From Saccharothrix carnea (GTDB lineage: Bacteria; Actinomycetota; Actinomycetes; Mycobacteriales; Pseudonocardiaceae): a stretch of DNA of 64,000 bases. The notes under the pieces are model-generated. The model was not told where the DNA came from. It saw only the letters and a list, made by a program, of their open reading frames with translations, and made no database searches. A program made the position numbers and the translations under genes. Positions within the stretch are counted from its first letter, which is position 1, and each line of letters opens with the position of its first letter. This document shows, one piece after another, positions 25,674-34,731 of this stretch. Where the stretch lies: NCBI RefSeq assembly GCF_003014735.1, contig NZ_PYAX01000016.1, positions 103,938 through 167,937 on the forward strand. The letters run 5' to 3'.

Positions 25674-26463
25674 GGTGTCGGCGGTAAAGCAGCGCCAACA
25701 CCGCGAGCAGCGGCGTGATGAGCGACAACGCCCCGGCGCACAGCAGCGGCACGTCCGTGCCCCAGCGCCCCTGGAACGCGCCGAGCGCACCCGCCGCGGT
25801 GCGCCGCACCGGGTCGTCGACCAGCACGATGGCCAGCAGGAAGTGGTTCCACGTCCAGACCAGCAGCAGGACCGCGAGCGACGACGTCGCCGGCCGGGCC
25901 AGGGGCAGGTGCACCAGCCGGAACACCTGCCACGGCCCCGCGCCGTCCAGGCGGGCGCTGTCGGTCAACTCCGGTGGCACGCCGGCGAAGTGCGCGCGCA
26001 GCCAGAACACCGCGAACGGCAGGTGCACCGCGACCAGCGCCACCACCAGGCCGGACCGGGTGTCGAGCAGACCGAGGTCCCTCATCTGGTGGTAGAGCGG
26101 CGTGACGACGGCCTCCAGCGGCAGCACCAGCCCCACCGCGAACAGCCCGAACACCGCGCGGTGGCCGGTGAACCGCAGGTGCCCGAGCGCGTAGCCCGCC
26201 GGCGCCGCCAGGGCGAGCGTCAGCGGGACCACGCCGAGCGCGATCAGGCCGCTGGACGCCAGCACCTCGGCCACCTCCGCGGACCGGAACGCCGTCGCGA
26301 AGTTCGACCAGTGCGGGTCGCGCGGCCAGGTCAGCCCCGGCGGGTAGGTGCCCGGCGGGTGCAGCGCGGTCACGAACAGGTCGGCGAACGGCACCAGCGT
26401 CACGAAGACCAGCACGAGCAGCACCACCCTCCCCGCCGCCCGCTCCCACCGCCCGGTGGTCAT
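25669..26463 (-). CDS. ABC sugar importer permease (MalG/CUT1 type)
   Basis: 264 residues from the ATG at 26463, which overlaps the stop of the preceding permease (ATGA). Six membrane segments are apparent, starting VVLLVLVFVTLVPFADLFVTAL. The cytoplasmic EAA loop, which docks the ATPase, reads ELTDSARLDGAGPWQVFRLVHLPLARP. The large extracytoplasmic loop FRSAEVAEVLASS fits CUT1 permeases. It forms a heterodimer with the other permease and receives sugars from the lipoprotein encoded first in the operon. No ATPase gene is present; a shared MsiK-like ATPase is presumed. Confidence 0.9.
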   Translation of the reverse strand: MTTGRWERAAGRVVLLVLVFVTLVPFADLFVTALHPPGTYPPGLTWPRDPHWSNFATAFRSAEVAEVLASSGLIALGVVPLTLALAAPAGYALGHLRFTGHRAVFGLFAVGLVLPLEAVVTPLYHQMRDLGLLDTRSGLVVALVAVHLPFAVFWLRAHFAGVPPELTDSARLDGAGPWQVFRLVHLPLARPATSSLAVLLLVWTWNHFLLAIVLVDDPVRRTAAGALGAFQGRWGTDVPLLCAGALSLITPLLAVLALLYRRHR

Positions 26464-27302
26464 CGCGACCACCGCAGGGCGGGCGCCACCGCCGCCAGGG
26501 CCGGCACCACGAGCACGACGGCCAACGCCGAGGCCAGGCCCACCTCCCGCTGTGCGAACGCCAGGGAGAACACCTCGAAACCCGGCACGGACGTGGCGTC
26601 GCCCGGACCGCCCCGCGTGGTCACGTAGACGATGTCGAAGCTCGCCAACGCGGCGATCGCCGTCACGGCCACGCACACCCACAGCTCACGCCGCACGCCG
26701 GGCAGCGTGACCGCGCGGAACTCCGCCCACGGACCGGCACCGTCCAGCCGTGCCGCCTCGTACAGCGCCGGGTCGATGCGCTCCGCGCCCACCAGCAACA
26801 ACGTCGTGCAGAGCCCGAGCAGCACCCACGCCCCGACCACCCCGACCGCGGCCAGCGCCGTTGACGAATCGCCGAACCACGCCCGCGCCGCACCACCGAG
26901 CCCGACCACGTCCAGCAGCCGGTTCACCGCGCCCGTGGACGACAGCAGCAGGCTCCACGCGATGCCCGCCGCCACCAGCGGCACGGCCTGGGGCAGGAGC
27001 AGCACCGCCCGCACCGGCCTGGTCGCGGTGCGCCGGATCACCGCGGCGGCAAGCAGGCCCAGCGGCACCGGCAGCCCGGTGAAGAACACGACCAGCACCA
27101 GCGCGTGACCGATCGCGCCGTACAGGTCGGGGTCGGTGAGCACCTCCCGGTAGTTGGCCAAGCCGACCCACGTGGACGGGCCGACCCCGTCCCACCGGTA
27201 CAGCGAGTACTGGGCCGTCAACGCGAGCGGCCGCAGCACGAACACCGCGTACACCGCCAGCGCGGGCAGGACGAACAGCCAGCCGACCCGCCGCCACCTC
27301 AC
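26460..27302 (-). CDS. ABC sugar importer permease (MalF/CUT1 type)
   Basis: 280 residues. The GTG at 27302 lies in a GTGA overlap with the binding-protein stop, and codes directly into the first membrane helix (WLFVLPALAVYAVFVLRPLALTAQYSLYRW). The EAA loop is LYEAARLDGAGPWAEFRAVTLPGVRR. The C-terminal region TTRGGPGDATSVPGFEVFSLAFAQ is usual for MalF-like subunits. Overlaps at both ends indicate strict operon coupling. Confidence 0.9.
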   Translation of the reverse strand: MRWRRVGWLFVLPALAVYAVFVLRPLALTAQYSLYRWDGVGPSTWVGLANYREVLTDPDLYGAIGHALVLVVFFTGLPVPLGLLAAAVIRRTATRPVRAVLLLPQAVPLVAAGIAWSLLLSSTGAVNRLLDVVGLGGAARAWFGDSSTALAAVGVVGAWVLLGLCTTLLLVGAERIDPALYEAARLDGAGPWAEFRAVTLPGVRRELWVCVAVTAIAALASFDIVYVTTRGGPGDATSVPGFEVFSLAFAQREVGLASALAVVLVVPALAAVAPALRWSR

Positions 27303-28645
27303 CGGTCGACCTGGTCGGCGTAGTCGGCCTGCACCTTCCGCAGCAGGTCGTCCGGCTCGCCCTCGCCCGCCGCCAGCTCCTGCAGGCGCGGCGTCCAGCT
27401 CTCGGAGAGGATGGCGCGGGTGGCGTTGGCCATGAAGTCCATGCCCGTGCCGTTCGCGGCGACCAGGGCGGCGGCGGTGAGCGTGGTGGCCGTGACCGAC
27501 CCCGGCTCGACCGGGGGCACGTGCGCGTCGGGCGGCCCGAGGGGGAGCGCCCCGCCCACGCGCACGGTGAGCTCGCGCGCCGCGCGGTCGGTGACCGCCC
27601 AGTTCAGGAAGTACGCCGCGCAGTCGGGGTGCGCCGCACCGGCCGGGATGCCGAACGTCGGCGGTCCGGTCATCGCCGCCCTCGGCTCGCCGGCCCGCAC
27701 CGGCGGCACGAGGAAGAAGCCGACCCGGCCCGGCATCAGGCGGTCGAGCGTCGCGGACTCCCAGTCGCCGTCGACCATGAACAGCGCCCGGCCGGAGGTG
27801 AACCGGTCGAGCATCCGGGCGTAGTCGGTGGCGTTGAGATCGGCGTCGAAGTACCCGGCGTCCAGCCACCGCCGCAGGTGCCGCACGGCCTCGGTGTTCG
27901 CCGGGGTGTCGATCCTCGCCCCGGGTTGCTGGAAGGTCCAGGCGTCGATCGCGGACGGTGAGCCGTGGGCGGCCATGAGGCTCTGGAGGGGGAACGCGAG
28001 ACCGGCCGCGGCACCCGAGTTGAACCCGGCCAGCGGCGTGATGCCCGCGCCCTTCGCCCGCGCCAGGGCGTCGTCCCACTCCGCCAGCGTCGAGGGCTCG
28101 CGGAACCCGATCCGCGCCGCCAGGTCCTTGTTGTAGAACACGCCGGTCACGCTCGTGGAGAACCCCATCGCGTACAGCGGACCCGTGCCGCGGGGCCGGC
28201 CGCCGGGTCCCACGCGCAGCTGCCGCAGGTGCGCCGCGGGCCAGTCGTCCCAGCCGAACCACGCGGCGTAGCCGTCGAGGTCGCGCAGCAGGCCGTCGGC
28301 CGCGAGGTCGGACACCTGGGGCAGCCGCACGAGGTCCGGCGGGTCGTCGGCCAGCAGCCGCGGCGCGTTCTGCGTCAACACCGCGTACTGCTCCTCGCGC
28401 ACCTCCCACGTCACGTCCGGGTGCTGGCGGGTGAACTCGTCGGTGAGGGCCTTCGCCAGGGGGAAACCGGTCTCGAAGCGGGCGCGCAGCACGACCGGTC
28501 CCGAGCCGCAGTCCGGTTCGGACGTCACGGCCGCCGACGTGCCCGCGCCGCTCGCCCGGTCACCGCCCGGCGCCGCGCAGCCGACCAGGAGCGCCGCGGC
28601 CAGCGCGGTGCCAACGACCGCGCCGCAACGTCGTGGACCGGACAA
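27299..28645 (-). CDS. ABC sugar-binding lipoprotein (CUT1)
   Basis: 448 residues, starting at TTG 28645 preceded by GAGGGAG. The lipobox LLVGCAAPG is near residue 23. The SBP_bac_1 fold is clear: ADDPPDLVRLPQVSDLAADGLLRDLDGYAAW, GVFYNKDLAARIGFREPSTLAEWDDAL and GRALFMVDGDWE. Context suggests it captures xylo- or arabino-oligosaccharides released by the secreted enzymes, though the ligand is inferred. It is divergent from the LacI gene, and the shared promoter contains a GCTAA-N6-TTAGC palindrome. Confidence 0.9.
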   Translation of the reverse strand: MSGPRRCGAVVGTALAAALLVGCAAPGGDRASGAGTSAAVTSEPDCGSGPVVLRARFETGFPLAKALTDEFTRQHPDVTWEVREEQYAVLTQNAPRLLADDPPDLVRLPQVSDLAADGLLRDLDGYAAWFGWDDWPAAHLRQLRVGPGGRPRGTGPLYAMGFSTSVTGVFYNKDLAARIGFREPSTLAEWDDALARAKGAGITPLAGFNSGAAAGLAFPLQSLMAAHGSPSAIDAWTFQQPGARIDTPANTEAVRHLRRWLDAGYFDADLNATDYARMLDRFTSGRALFMVDGDWESATLDRLMPGRVGFFLVPPVRAGEPRAAMTGPPTFGIPAGAAHPDCAAYFLNWAVTDRAARELTVRVGGALPLGPPDAHVPPVEPGSVTATTLTAAALVAANGTGMDFMANATRAILSESWTPRLQELAAGEGEPDDLLRKVQADYADQVDR

Positions 28646-28662
28646 GACTCTCCCTCGGCTGC

Positions 28663-28678
28663 GCTAAATCGTGTTAGC
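28663..28678. promoter_or_regulatory. Operator-like palindrome GCTAA-N6-TTAGC in the divergent SBP/LacI promoter
   Basis: The half-sites are the same TTAGC/GCTAA words found in the island's common operator but with a 6-base spacer. It sits 18 bases from the SBP start and 71 bases from the LacI start, consistent with autoregulation and co-control. Confidence 0.6.
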
Positions 28679-28748
28679 TTCCCAGAGTTTCAGGACGGTG
28701 CGATCCGGTGTCAAGGCCGGTGGCCGTCCCTTGAGGACGGAGGGCGCA

Positions 28749-29855
28749 GTGGGGCGACGACGCGTCACGCTGGCCGACGTGGCCAAGGCGACCGGTGTCT
28801 CGACCACGACCGTGTCCCTCGTGCTGGCCGGTCGAGGCGCGGAGCTGCGGATCTCCGACGACGTGCAGCGGCGGGTGCGGTCGACCGCGCAGGAGCTGGG
28901 CTACCGGCGCAACACCCTCTCGGTCGGCCTGCGCACCGGGCACACCCAGACGATCGGGTTCGTGTCCGACACCGTGGCGTCCTCGCTGCTGGCCGGCAAC
29001 ATGATCAAAGGCGCGATGGAGGCCGCCCACCAGCGGGGCTTCATGCTGTTCTGCGGCGAGAGCGGTGGCGATCCCGACGTCGAGCGCGCCCTGGTCGAGG
29101 CGATGCACGACCGCCGCGTCGACGGCATCATCTTCGCGGCGATGTACACCCGGACGGTCGCTGTGCCCGAAGGCCTGGACGATGGCCCGGCCGTGCTGCT
29201 CAACGCCCTGCCCGCGGCGTACTCGTCCGTGCCTTCGGTGCTGCCGGACGAGGTGGAGGCGGGCCGCGCCGCCGCGCGGATCCTCGTCGACGCGGGCCAC
29301 CGCGAGGGTGTCCACCTGGTCGGTGCCGGTCCCGGGCTCGACGACGTGCCCCCGAACAGCATCGCCGCCAGGGAACGGCTGATCGGCATGCGCCAGGTGT
29401 TCGACGCCGCGGGGGTCGAGGTGGTGAGCGCGCACCAGTGCCCGAAGTGGATGCCGGAGGACGGCTACGACACCACCCGGGAGATCCTGCGCCACCACCG
29501 CCCGAGGGCGCTGGTCTGCTTGAACGACCGCCTCGCGTTCGGCGCCTACCAGGCGCTCGCCGAGGCCGCGCTGTCCGTGCCGGACGACGTCTCCGTGGTC
29601 TCCTACGACGACCACCCCATCGCGTCCTGGGTTCGGCCCCGCCTCACCACCATCGCCCTGCCGCACCACGAGCTGGGCGCGAAGGCGGTGGAGGTGCTCT
29701 TCGCGGCGTCGGAGCGGCGGAGGCGGGCCAAGAGCGCTCCCGTGGTGCACCGCGTCCCCATGTCCGTCCAGCTCGGCGCGTCGGTCCGGAACGTGTCCGC
29801 ACCGTCGCGGCAGAGCGGGGACCGGGCGTCTGTGCACGCTCACAAGACGAAATGA
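28749..29855 (+). CDS. LacI-family transcriptional regulator (candidate master repressor of the island)
   Basis: 368 residues from GTG 28749, with GGAGGG 4-5 bases before it. The N-terminal helix-turn-helix reads VTLADVAKATGVSTTTVSLVLAGRG, and the hinge region RVRSTAQELGYRRNT is canonical. Residues about 60-330 form the periplasmic-binding-like sensor, with ALVCLNDRLAFGAYQAL and VPDDVSVVSYDDHPIASWVRPRLTTI. It probably represses the polysaccharide genes and releases DNA upon binding a short oligosaccharide. It lies divergent from one ABC importer and is paralogous to the second LacI gene at 54195-55250. Assignment to the GTTAGCGCTAAC sites rests on proximity only. Confidence 0.92.
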   Translation: MGRRRVTLADVAKATGVSTTTVSLVLAGRGAELRISDDVQRRVRSTAQELGYRRNTLSVGLRTGHTQTIGFVSDTVASSLLAGNMIKGAMEAAHQRGFMLFCGESGGDPDVERALVEAMHDRRVDGIIFAAMYTRTVAVPEGLDDGPAVLLNALPAAYSSVPSVLPDEVEAGRAAARILVDAGHREGVHLVGAGPGLDDVPPNSIAARERLIGMRQVFDAAGVEVVSAHQCPKWMPEDGYDTTREILRHHRPRALVCLNDRLAFGAYQALAEAALSVPDDVSVVSYDDHPIASWVRPRLTTIALPHHELGAKAVEVLFAASERRRRAKSAPVVHRVPMSVQLGASVRNVSAPSRQSGDRASVHAHKTK

Positions 29856-30164
29856 CGGGACGGTCGGGTTCAAGGGACTGAACGGAGTAACCTGCCGGAA
29901 AATCGGGTCTAGCTGCGTAAAAGGTCACGGTGTGTATCGGCTTTAACTCGGGCGTGGCTAAAGTTAGCGCTCACAAATTTAGCTTTGACCTGGCTGTGCG
30001 CGCGTGGTTACCGTGACGGCACGACCCAGGGCCGCTCCGCTTCCGGTGTGACTCCGCCGCGTCAGGAAAGCCACCTCCGGACGGCCCTCGCACCCCTGCT
30101 CGAACCCCGCGCCGCCGACCGTCCGACGTCGGCGGCGCCCTCGTCGAAGCGGAAAGGGGCAATG
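29856..30164. promoter_or_regulatory. Promoter region of the GH27-GH43 unit
   Basis: 309 bases between the LacI gene and GH27. An extended operator is at 29957-29983. The remainder shows no gene-like coding pattern, although a frame upstream of GH27 is open by chance. Confidence 0.6.
29957..29983. promoter_or_regulatory. Extended operator with core GTTAGCGCTCAC
   Basis: A core GTTAGCGCTCAC (29963-29974) is flanked by outer arms GCTAAA and TTTAGC, giving the same nested architecture as at 25647-25673. It lies about 180 bases upstream of GH27. Confidence 0.7.
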
Positions 30165-31820
30165 ATGCCCACCCGTACCCGTGGCCGATTTCTCCACCTC
30201 GCCCTGGCGGCCGTCACGGCGCTGGGCGTGCTCGCCGCGGCCCCGACCACCGTGCCGGTCGCCCAGGCCGCGCCCGGCAGCCCGGCCCTCACCCCGCCGA
30301 TGGGCTGGAACAGCTGGAACAGCTTCGGCTGCGGCATCACCGAGGCGCAGGTCCGGCAAGCCGCCGACGCGATGGTGTCCTCCGGGATGCGCGACGCCGG
30401 CTACCAGTACGTGGTCGTGGACGACTGCTGGTTCGACCCGCAGCGCGACTCCGCGGGCAACCTGCGCGCACACCCGACGAAGTTCCCCAGCGGCATGAAG
30501 GCGCTCGGCGACTACATCCACGCCCGCGGCCTGAAGTTCGGCATCTACCAGGCGCCCAACGAGAAGACCTGCGCCCAGGGCGTGGGCACCCATCCCGGCT
30601 CGACCGGCAGCAAGGGCTACGAGGTGCGGGACGCGCAGTCGTTCGCGTCGTGGGGCGTGGACTACCTCAAGTACGACTGGTGCTCGGGCAGCGGCACCCG
30701 CGACGAGCAGGTCGCCCGGTTCACCATCATGCGCGACGCGCTGCGCGCCACCGGTCGCCCGATCGTCTACAGCATCAACTCCAACAGCTTCCACGCGCCG
30801 ACGGGTGACAAGTACGACTGGGGCGAGGTCGCCGACCTGTGGCGCACCACCGAGGACCTGCTGGACATCTGGCAGAACGGCAACGTCAACAGCTACCCCA
30901 TGGGCGTGGGCAACGTCCTGGACGTCACCGCGCCGCTGGCCGCGCAGACCGGTCCGGGCAACTGGAACGACCCCGACATGCTCGTCGTCGGTCGACCCGG
31001 CCTGACCCTCACCGAGTCGCGCACGCACTTCGCCCTGTGGGCGCTGATGGCCTCGCCCCTCATGGCGGGCAACGACATCCGCACCATGTCGTCCGACATC
31101 AGCGCGGTGCTGCGCAACCCGCGGCTGATCGCGGTCAACCAGGACCGGCTGGGCGCGGGCGGTCGGCGCGTGCGCGACGACGGCAACACCGAGGTCTTCG
31201 CCAAGGCCCTGTCGGACGGTTCGGTCGCGGTCGGCCTGATCAACCGGGGCAGCGGCAGCGCCACCATCAGCACCACCGCGGCGCAGGTCGGCCTGACCGG
31301 TGGCTCGTTCACCCTCACCGACCTGTGGACCGGGGCCACGTCCGGCAGCACCGGTCAGATCAGCGCGAGCGTCCCGGCGCACGGCTCGGCCGTCTTCCGG
31401 GTCTCCGGCGGCACCCCGGCCGCCGCCACGACCTCGCGCCTGCGCGGCACCGGTTCCGGCCGCTGCGTGGACGTGGACAACGCCTCGACCGCCTCCGGCG
31501 CGGCGGCCCTCATCTGGGACTGCCACACCGCGGCCAACCAGCTGTGGACGACGTGGGCGAACGGTGAGATCCGCGTCTTCGGCGACAAGTGCCTCGACGC
31601 CCACAACCAGGGCACCACCAACGGAACCCGGGTCATCACGTGGCCGTGCAACGGCCAGGCCAATCAGCGCTGGACGTTCCAGGGCGACGGCTCCATCCGC
31701 AACGCCCAGGCGGGTCTGTGCCTGGACGTCAACCAGGCGGCCACCGCCAACGGCTCCACGCTGATCCTGTGGACCTGCAACGGCCAGAACAACCAGAAGT
31801 GGACGAGGTTCGCCGCATGA
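30165..31820 (+). CDS. Secreted GH27 alpha-galactosidase with C-terminal CBM13
   Basis: 551 residues; ATG 30165 is favoured over the adjacent ATG 30162 because the GGAAAGGGG ribosome site is otherwise too close. Signal peptide about 1-40. Residues about 45-410 are GH27: TPPMGWNSWNSFGCGI, VVDDCWFDP, the nucleophile in DYLKYDWC, and the acid in LWRTTEDLLD. It removes terminal alpha-galactose (or beta-L-arabinopyranose in some family members) from hemicellulose decorations. Residues about 420-551 are a CBM13 with three QxW-type units (NQLWTTW, NQRWTF, NQKWTRF). Its stop overlaps the start of the next GH43 gene, implying co-translation. Confidence 0.93.
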   Translation: MPTRTRGRFLHLALAAVTALGVLAAAPTTVPVAQAAPGSPALTPPMGWNSWNSFGCGITEAQVRQAADAMVSSGMRDAGYQYVVVDDCWFDPQRDSAGNLRAHPTKFPSGMKALGDYIHARGLKFGIYQAPNEKTCAQGVGTHPGSTGSKGYEVRDAQSFASWGVDYLKYDWCSGSGTRDEQVARFTIMRDALRATGRPIVYSINSNSFHAPTGDKYDWGEVADLWRTTEDLLDIWQNGNVNSYPMGVGNVLDVTAPLAAQTGPGNWNDPDMLVVGRPGLTLTESRTHFALWALMASPLMAGNDIRTMSSDISAVLRNPRLIAVNQDRLGAGGRRVRDDGNTEVFAKALSDGSVAVGLINRGSGSATISTTAAQVGLTGGSFTLTDLWTGATSGSTGQISASVPAHGSAVFRVSGGTPAAATTSRLRGTGSGRCVDVDNASTASGAAALIWDCHTAANQLWTTWANGEIRVFGDKCLDAHNQGTTNGTRVITWPCNGQANQRWTFQGDGSIRNAQAGLCLDVNQAATANGSTLILWTCNGQNNQKWTRFAA

Positions 31821-33196
31821 CACCGACGTTGTCCTCCCCGATGATCCGGCGGGCGGGAGCCCTGCTCACCGCGCTCCTGTGCGCCTTGGTGCTCGCACCC
31901 GCACTGGCCAAGGCCGACAACCCGATCGTGCAGCACATCTACACCGCCGACCCGGCGCCCATGGTCCACAACGGGCGCGTGTACCTCTACACCGGGCACG
32001 ACGAGGACGGCTCGACCTGGTTCACCATGAAGGAGTGGCGGGTCTGGTCCTCCGACGACATGGTCAACTGGACCGACCACGGCGCGCCCATGAACGTCGG
32101 CACGTTCGCCTGGGCGAGCAAGGACGCGTGGGCCGGGCAGGCGATCCAGCGCAACGGCAAGTTCTACTGGTACGCGCCGGTGGTCAACCGGGCCACCGGC
32201 CGGATGGCGATCGGCGTGGGCGTCTCGGACAGCCCCACCGGCCCGTTCCGCGACGCCATCGGCCGCCCGCTGGTGGAGAACGGCGAGATCGACCCGAGCG
32301 TCTTCATCGACGACAACGGCCAGGCGTACCTGTACTGGGGCAACCCGAACCTGTGGTACGTGCGGCTCAACGCCGACATGACCTCGTTCTCGGGCAGCCC
32401 CACCAAGATCCCGCTCACCACGGCGGGCTTCGGCAGCCGGACCGGTGACGCGGCCAGGCCCACCCTCTACGAGGAAGGCCCCTGGGTCTACAAGCGCAAC
32501 GGCCTGTACTACAACGTGTTCGCGGCGAAGTGCTGCTCGGAGTTCATCGCCTACTCCACCGCGCCCACCCCCACCGGGCCGTGGACGTACCGCGGCACGA
32601 TCATGCCCACGCAGGGCAGCAGCTTCACCAACCACGCGGGCATCGTCGACTTCAAGGGCAGCTCCTACTTCTTCTACCACAACGGCGCCTTGCCGGGCGG
32701 CGGCGGCTTCACCCGTTCCGTGGCGGTGGAGCGGTTCAGCTACAACGCCGACGGGACGATCCCGACCATCAACATGACCACGGGCGGAGCGCCGCAGGCG
32801 GGCACGCTGAACCCCTTCGTGCGCCAGGAAGCCGAAACCATCGCCGCGGGTTCGGGCATCGAGACCGAACCGTCGTCCGAGGGCGGGATGAACGTCGGCT
32901 GGATCGAGAACGGCGACTACCTCAAGGTCAAGGGTGCGGCGTTCGGTTCGGGCGCGAGGACGTTCAGCGCGCGGGTCGCCTCGGCCGGCGCCGGCGGCAC
33001 CGTCGAGGTCCGGTTGGACGGTCCGAGCGGTGCGGTGGTCGGCCGCTGCGGGGTGTCCGGCACCGGTGGTTGGCAGAACTGGACCACGGTCTCGTGCCCG
33101 GTCAGCGGCGCGACCGGCACCCGTGACCTGTACCTGCGGTTCGCCGGTGGGAGCGGCTACCTGTTCAACGTCAACTGGTGGCAGTTCACCGCGTAG
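31817..33196 (+). CDS. Secreted GH43 arabinofuranosidase/xylosidase with CBM6
   Basis: 459 residues, ATG in the ATGA overlap with GH27. Signal peptide about 1-33. The GH43 propeller (about 34-325) shows base Asp in YTADPAPMVHNGRVYLYTGHDE, pKa-modulating Asp in IDPSVFIDDNGQAYLYWG, and acid Glu in LYEEGPWVYKRNGLYYN. Residues about 330-459 are a CBM6 beta-sandwich (RQEAETIAAGSGIETEPS, GDYLKVKG, YLFNVNWWQF), usually binding xylan ends. Coupling with GH27 suggests joint removal of galactose and arabinose or xylose side groups. Confidence 0.9.
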   Translation: MTPTLSSPMIRRAGALLTALLCALVLAPALAKADNPIVQHIYTADPAPMVHNGRVYLYTGHDEDGSTWFTMKEWRVWSSDDMVNWTDHGAPMNVGTFAWASKDAWAGQAIQRNGKFYWYAPVVNRATGRMAIGVGVSDSPTGPFRDAIGRPLVENGEIDPSVFIDDNGQAYLYWGNPNLWYVRLNADMTSFSGSPTKIPLTTAGFGSRTGDAARPTLYEEGPWVYKRNGLYYNVFAAKCCSEFIAYSTAPTPTGPWTYRGTIMPTQGSSFTNHAGIVDFKGSSYFFYHNGALPGGGGFTRSVAVERFSYNADGTIPTINMTTGGAPQAGTLNPFVRQEAETIAAGSGIETEPSSEGGMNVGWIENGDYLKVKGAAFGSGARTFSARVASAGAGGTVEVRLDGPSGAVVGRCGVSGTGGWQNWTTVSCPVSGATGTRDLYLRFAGGSGYLFNVNWWQFTA

Positions 33197-33204
33197 CTTA
33201 GATA

Positions 33205-33216
33205 GTTCGCGTTAAC
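33205..33216. promoter_or_regulatory. Operator-like site GTTCGCGTTAAC
   Basis: A two-mismatch variant of GTTAGCGCTAAC, 246 bases upstream of the second ABC importer and just after the GH43-CBM6 stop. Confidence 0.45.
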
Positions 33217-33316
33217 AAAGTTTATCGGACGACGAGTCCTCGGAGGGGAGTGTTTCGGCGGAGGATGGCAGGCGGCACAGGAGTTCTTGACGACCCTTGT
33301 GACACAGCTTACTGTC

Positions 33317-33328
33317 GTGAGCGCTAAC
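33317..33328. promoter_or_regulatory. Operator GTGAGCGCTAAC upstream of the second ABC importer
   Basis: One mismatch from the consensus palindrome, 134 bases before the binding-protein start, in a locally AT-richer stretch. Confidence 0.65.
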
Positions 33329-33461
33329 AATCGGAGTTGAGAGCGAAACTTTCGGCCGCACGGTGCGGCAGGCACTCGACCCGGTTCACGCGATCGCCGA
33401 CCCGCGGTGGCCCACCGCGCGGTGGCGGTGCCGCCTGTTCTCGCACACTTGGAGAAGCGCC

Positions 33462-34727
33462 GTGAAACTCCGCTTGCCCCTGCTCAGCACTGCCGCGGTC
33501 CTGGCCCTCGTCGCCGCCTGCACACCCGGCACGGGAGGCGGCGGGGGAGGGGACGGCAAGTCGTTCGAGTTCTGGTCGTTCTCCGCCATCAACCAGAAGC
33601 TGACCGTCGACGCGTACACGGCGAAGCACCCGGACATCGAGATCAAGCTGACCGAGGTGGGCACTTCGACCGAGACCGCCCAGTCGCTCACCACCGCGCT
33701 GGCCGGCGGGAAGGTGCCCGACCTGGTGCTCATCCAGGGCGACAACCTGCCGCAGTTCGTCGAGCAGCCGCAGAACTTCGTCGACCTGCGGACGCTGGGC
33801 GCCGACGACATCAAGGGTGACTACCTGGACTGGGTGTGGAACCAGAGCGTCGCCAAGGACGGCGAGGTGCTGGGCGTGCCCACCGACGTCGGCGGCATGG
33901 CGGTGGCCTACCGGACCGACCTGTTCGCCGCCGCCGGGCTGCCCACCGACCGCGAGGCCGTGAGCGCGCTGTGGCCGACGTGGGACGCGTTCATCGAGAC
34001 CGGCAAGCGCTACAAGCAGGCCACCGGCAAGGCGTTCACCGACAACGCGGCGACCAGCGTCTTCTACCAGGCGGTCAACCAGGTCTCGGAGAAGTACTAC
34101 AGCGCGGACCGCAAGCTGGTCTACAGCACCAACCCGCAGGTGAAGGCGGCGTTCGACCTCGGCATCAAGGCCGCCACCGCCGGGATCACGTCCGGGCAGT
34201 CCTCGTTCGAGAGCGCGTGGAGCGCCGGCATGGCGCAGGGCCAGTACGCCGCCGTGTCCGCGCCGTCGTGGATGCTCAACAGCATCCGCAGCACCGCACC
34301 CGACACCAAGGGCAAGTGGGACATCGCGAAGATCCCCGGTGCGTCGGGCAACTGGGGCGGCAGCTACCTGGCCATCCCCAAGCGCGCCAAGAACCCCCAG
34401 GCCGCCTGGAACTACATCAAGGAGATGCAGTCGCCCCAGGGCCAGCTGGAGCACTTCTCCCGCGTCGGCGCGCTGCCCTCCACCCCCTCGGTCTACCAGG
34501 ACGCCAAGCTCACCGACGCCAAGGACCCGTTCTTCTCCGACGCGCCGACCGGCAAGATCTACACCGACTCCCTGCTGGGGCTCAAGCCGTTCTACATCGG
34601 CCCGGACAGCGCGGCCATCGGCCAGGAGTTCCTCAACGCCATCACCAACGTCGAGCAGAGCGGCGGTGACCCGGCGACGGCGTGGGACGACGCGGTGCGC
34701 AACATCAAGACCGCCATCGGCGAGTGA
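33462..34727 (+). CDS. ABC sugar-binding lipoprotein (CUT1), second importer
   Basis: 421 residues from GTG 33462, with GGAGAA before it. The lipobox ALVAACTPG is near residue 20, followed by a Gly-rich linker. Typical SBP motifs are FEFWSFSAINQKLTVDAYTAKHPDIEIKL, GKVPDLVLIQGDNLPQF, PTWDAFIETGKRYKQATG and a C-terminal IGQEFLNAITNVEQSGGDPATAWDDAV. It heads a four-gene unit with two permeases and an intracellular GH43, which suggests it binds oligosaccharides that the GH43 then hydrolyses. The ligand is inferred. Confidence 0.92.
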   Translation: MKLRLPLLSTAAVLALVAACTPGTGGGGGGDGKSFEFWSFSAINQKLTVDAYTAKHPDIEIKLTEVGTSTETAQSLTTALAGGKVPDLVLIQGDNLPQFVEQPQNFVDLRTLGADDIKGDYLDWVWNQSVAKDGEVLGVPTDVGGMAVAYRTDLFAAAGLPTDREAVSALWPTWDAFIETGKRYKQATGKAFTDNAATSVFYQAVNQVSEKYYSADRKLVYSTNPQVKAAFDLGIKAATAGITSGQSSFESAWSAGMAQGQYAAVSAPSWMLNSIRSTAPDTKGKWDIAKIPGASGNWGGSYLAIPKRAKNPQAAWNYIKEMQSPQGQLEHFSRVGALPSTPSVYQDAKLTDAKDPFFSDAPTGKIYTDSLLGLKPFYIGPDSAAIGQEFLNAITNVEQSGGDPATAWDDAVRNIKTAIGE

Positions 34728-34731
34728 CGCC

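Noticed and set aside
26460..28409. A 649-codon frame covering most of the first importer's binding-protein gene plus permease
   Set aside because: Only the part from GTG 27302 is permease sequence; the upstream part is out of frame with the recognised binding lipoprotein.
29985..30164. N-terminal extension of the GH27 frame
   Set aside because: The extension has no signal peptide and covers promoter DNA; the ribosome site and signal peptide fit the ATG at 30165.
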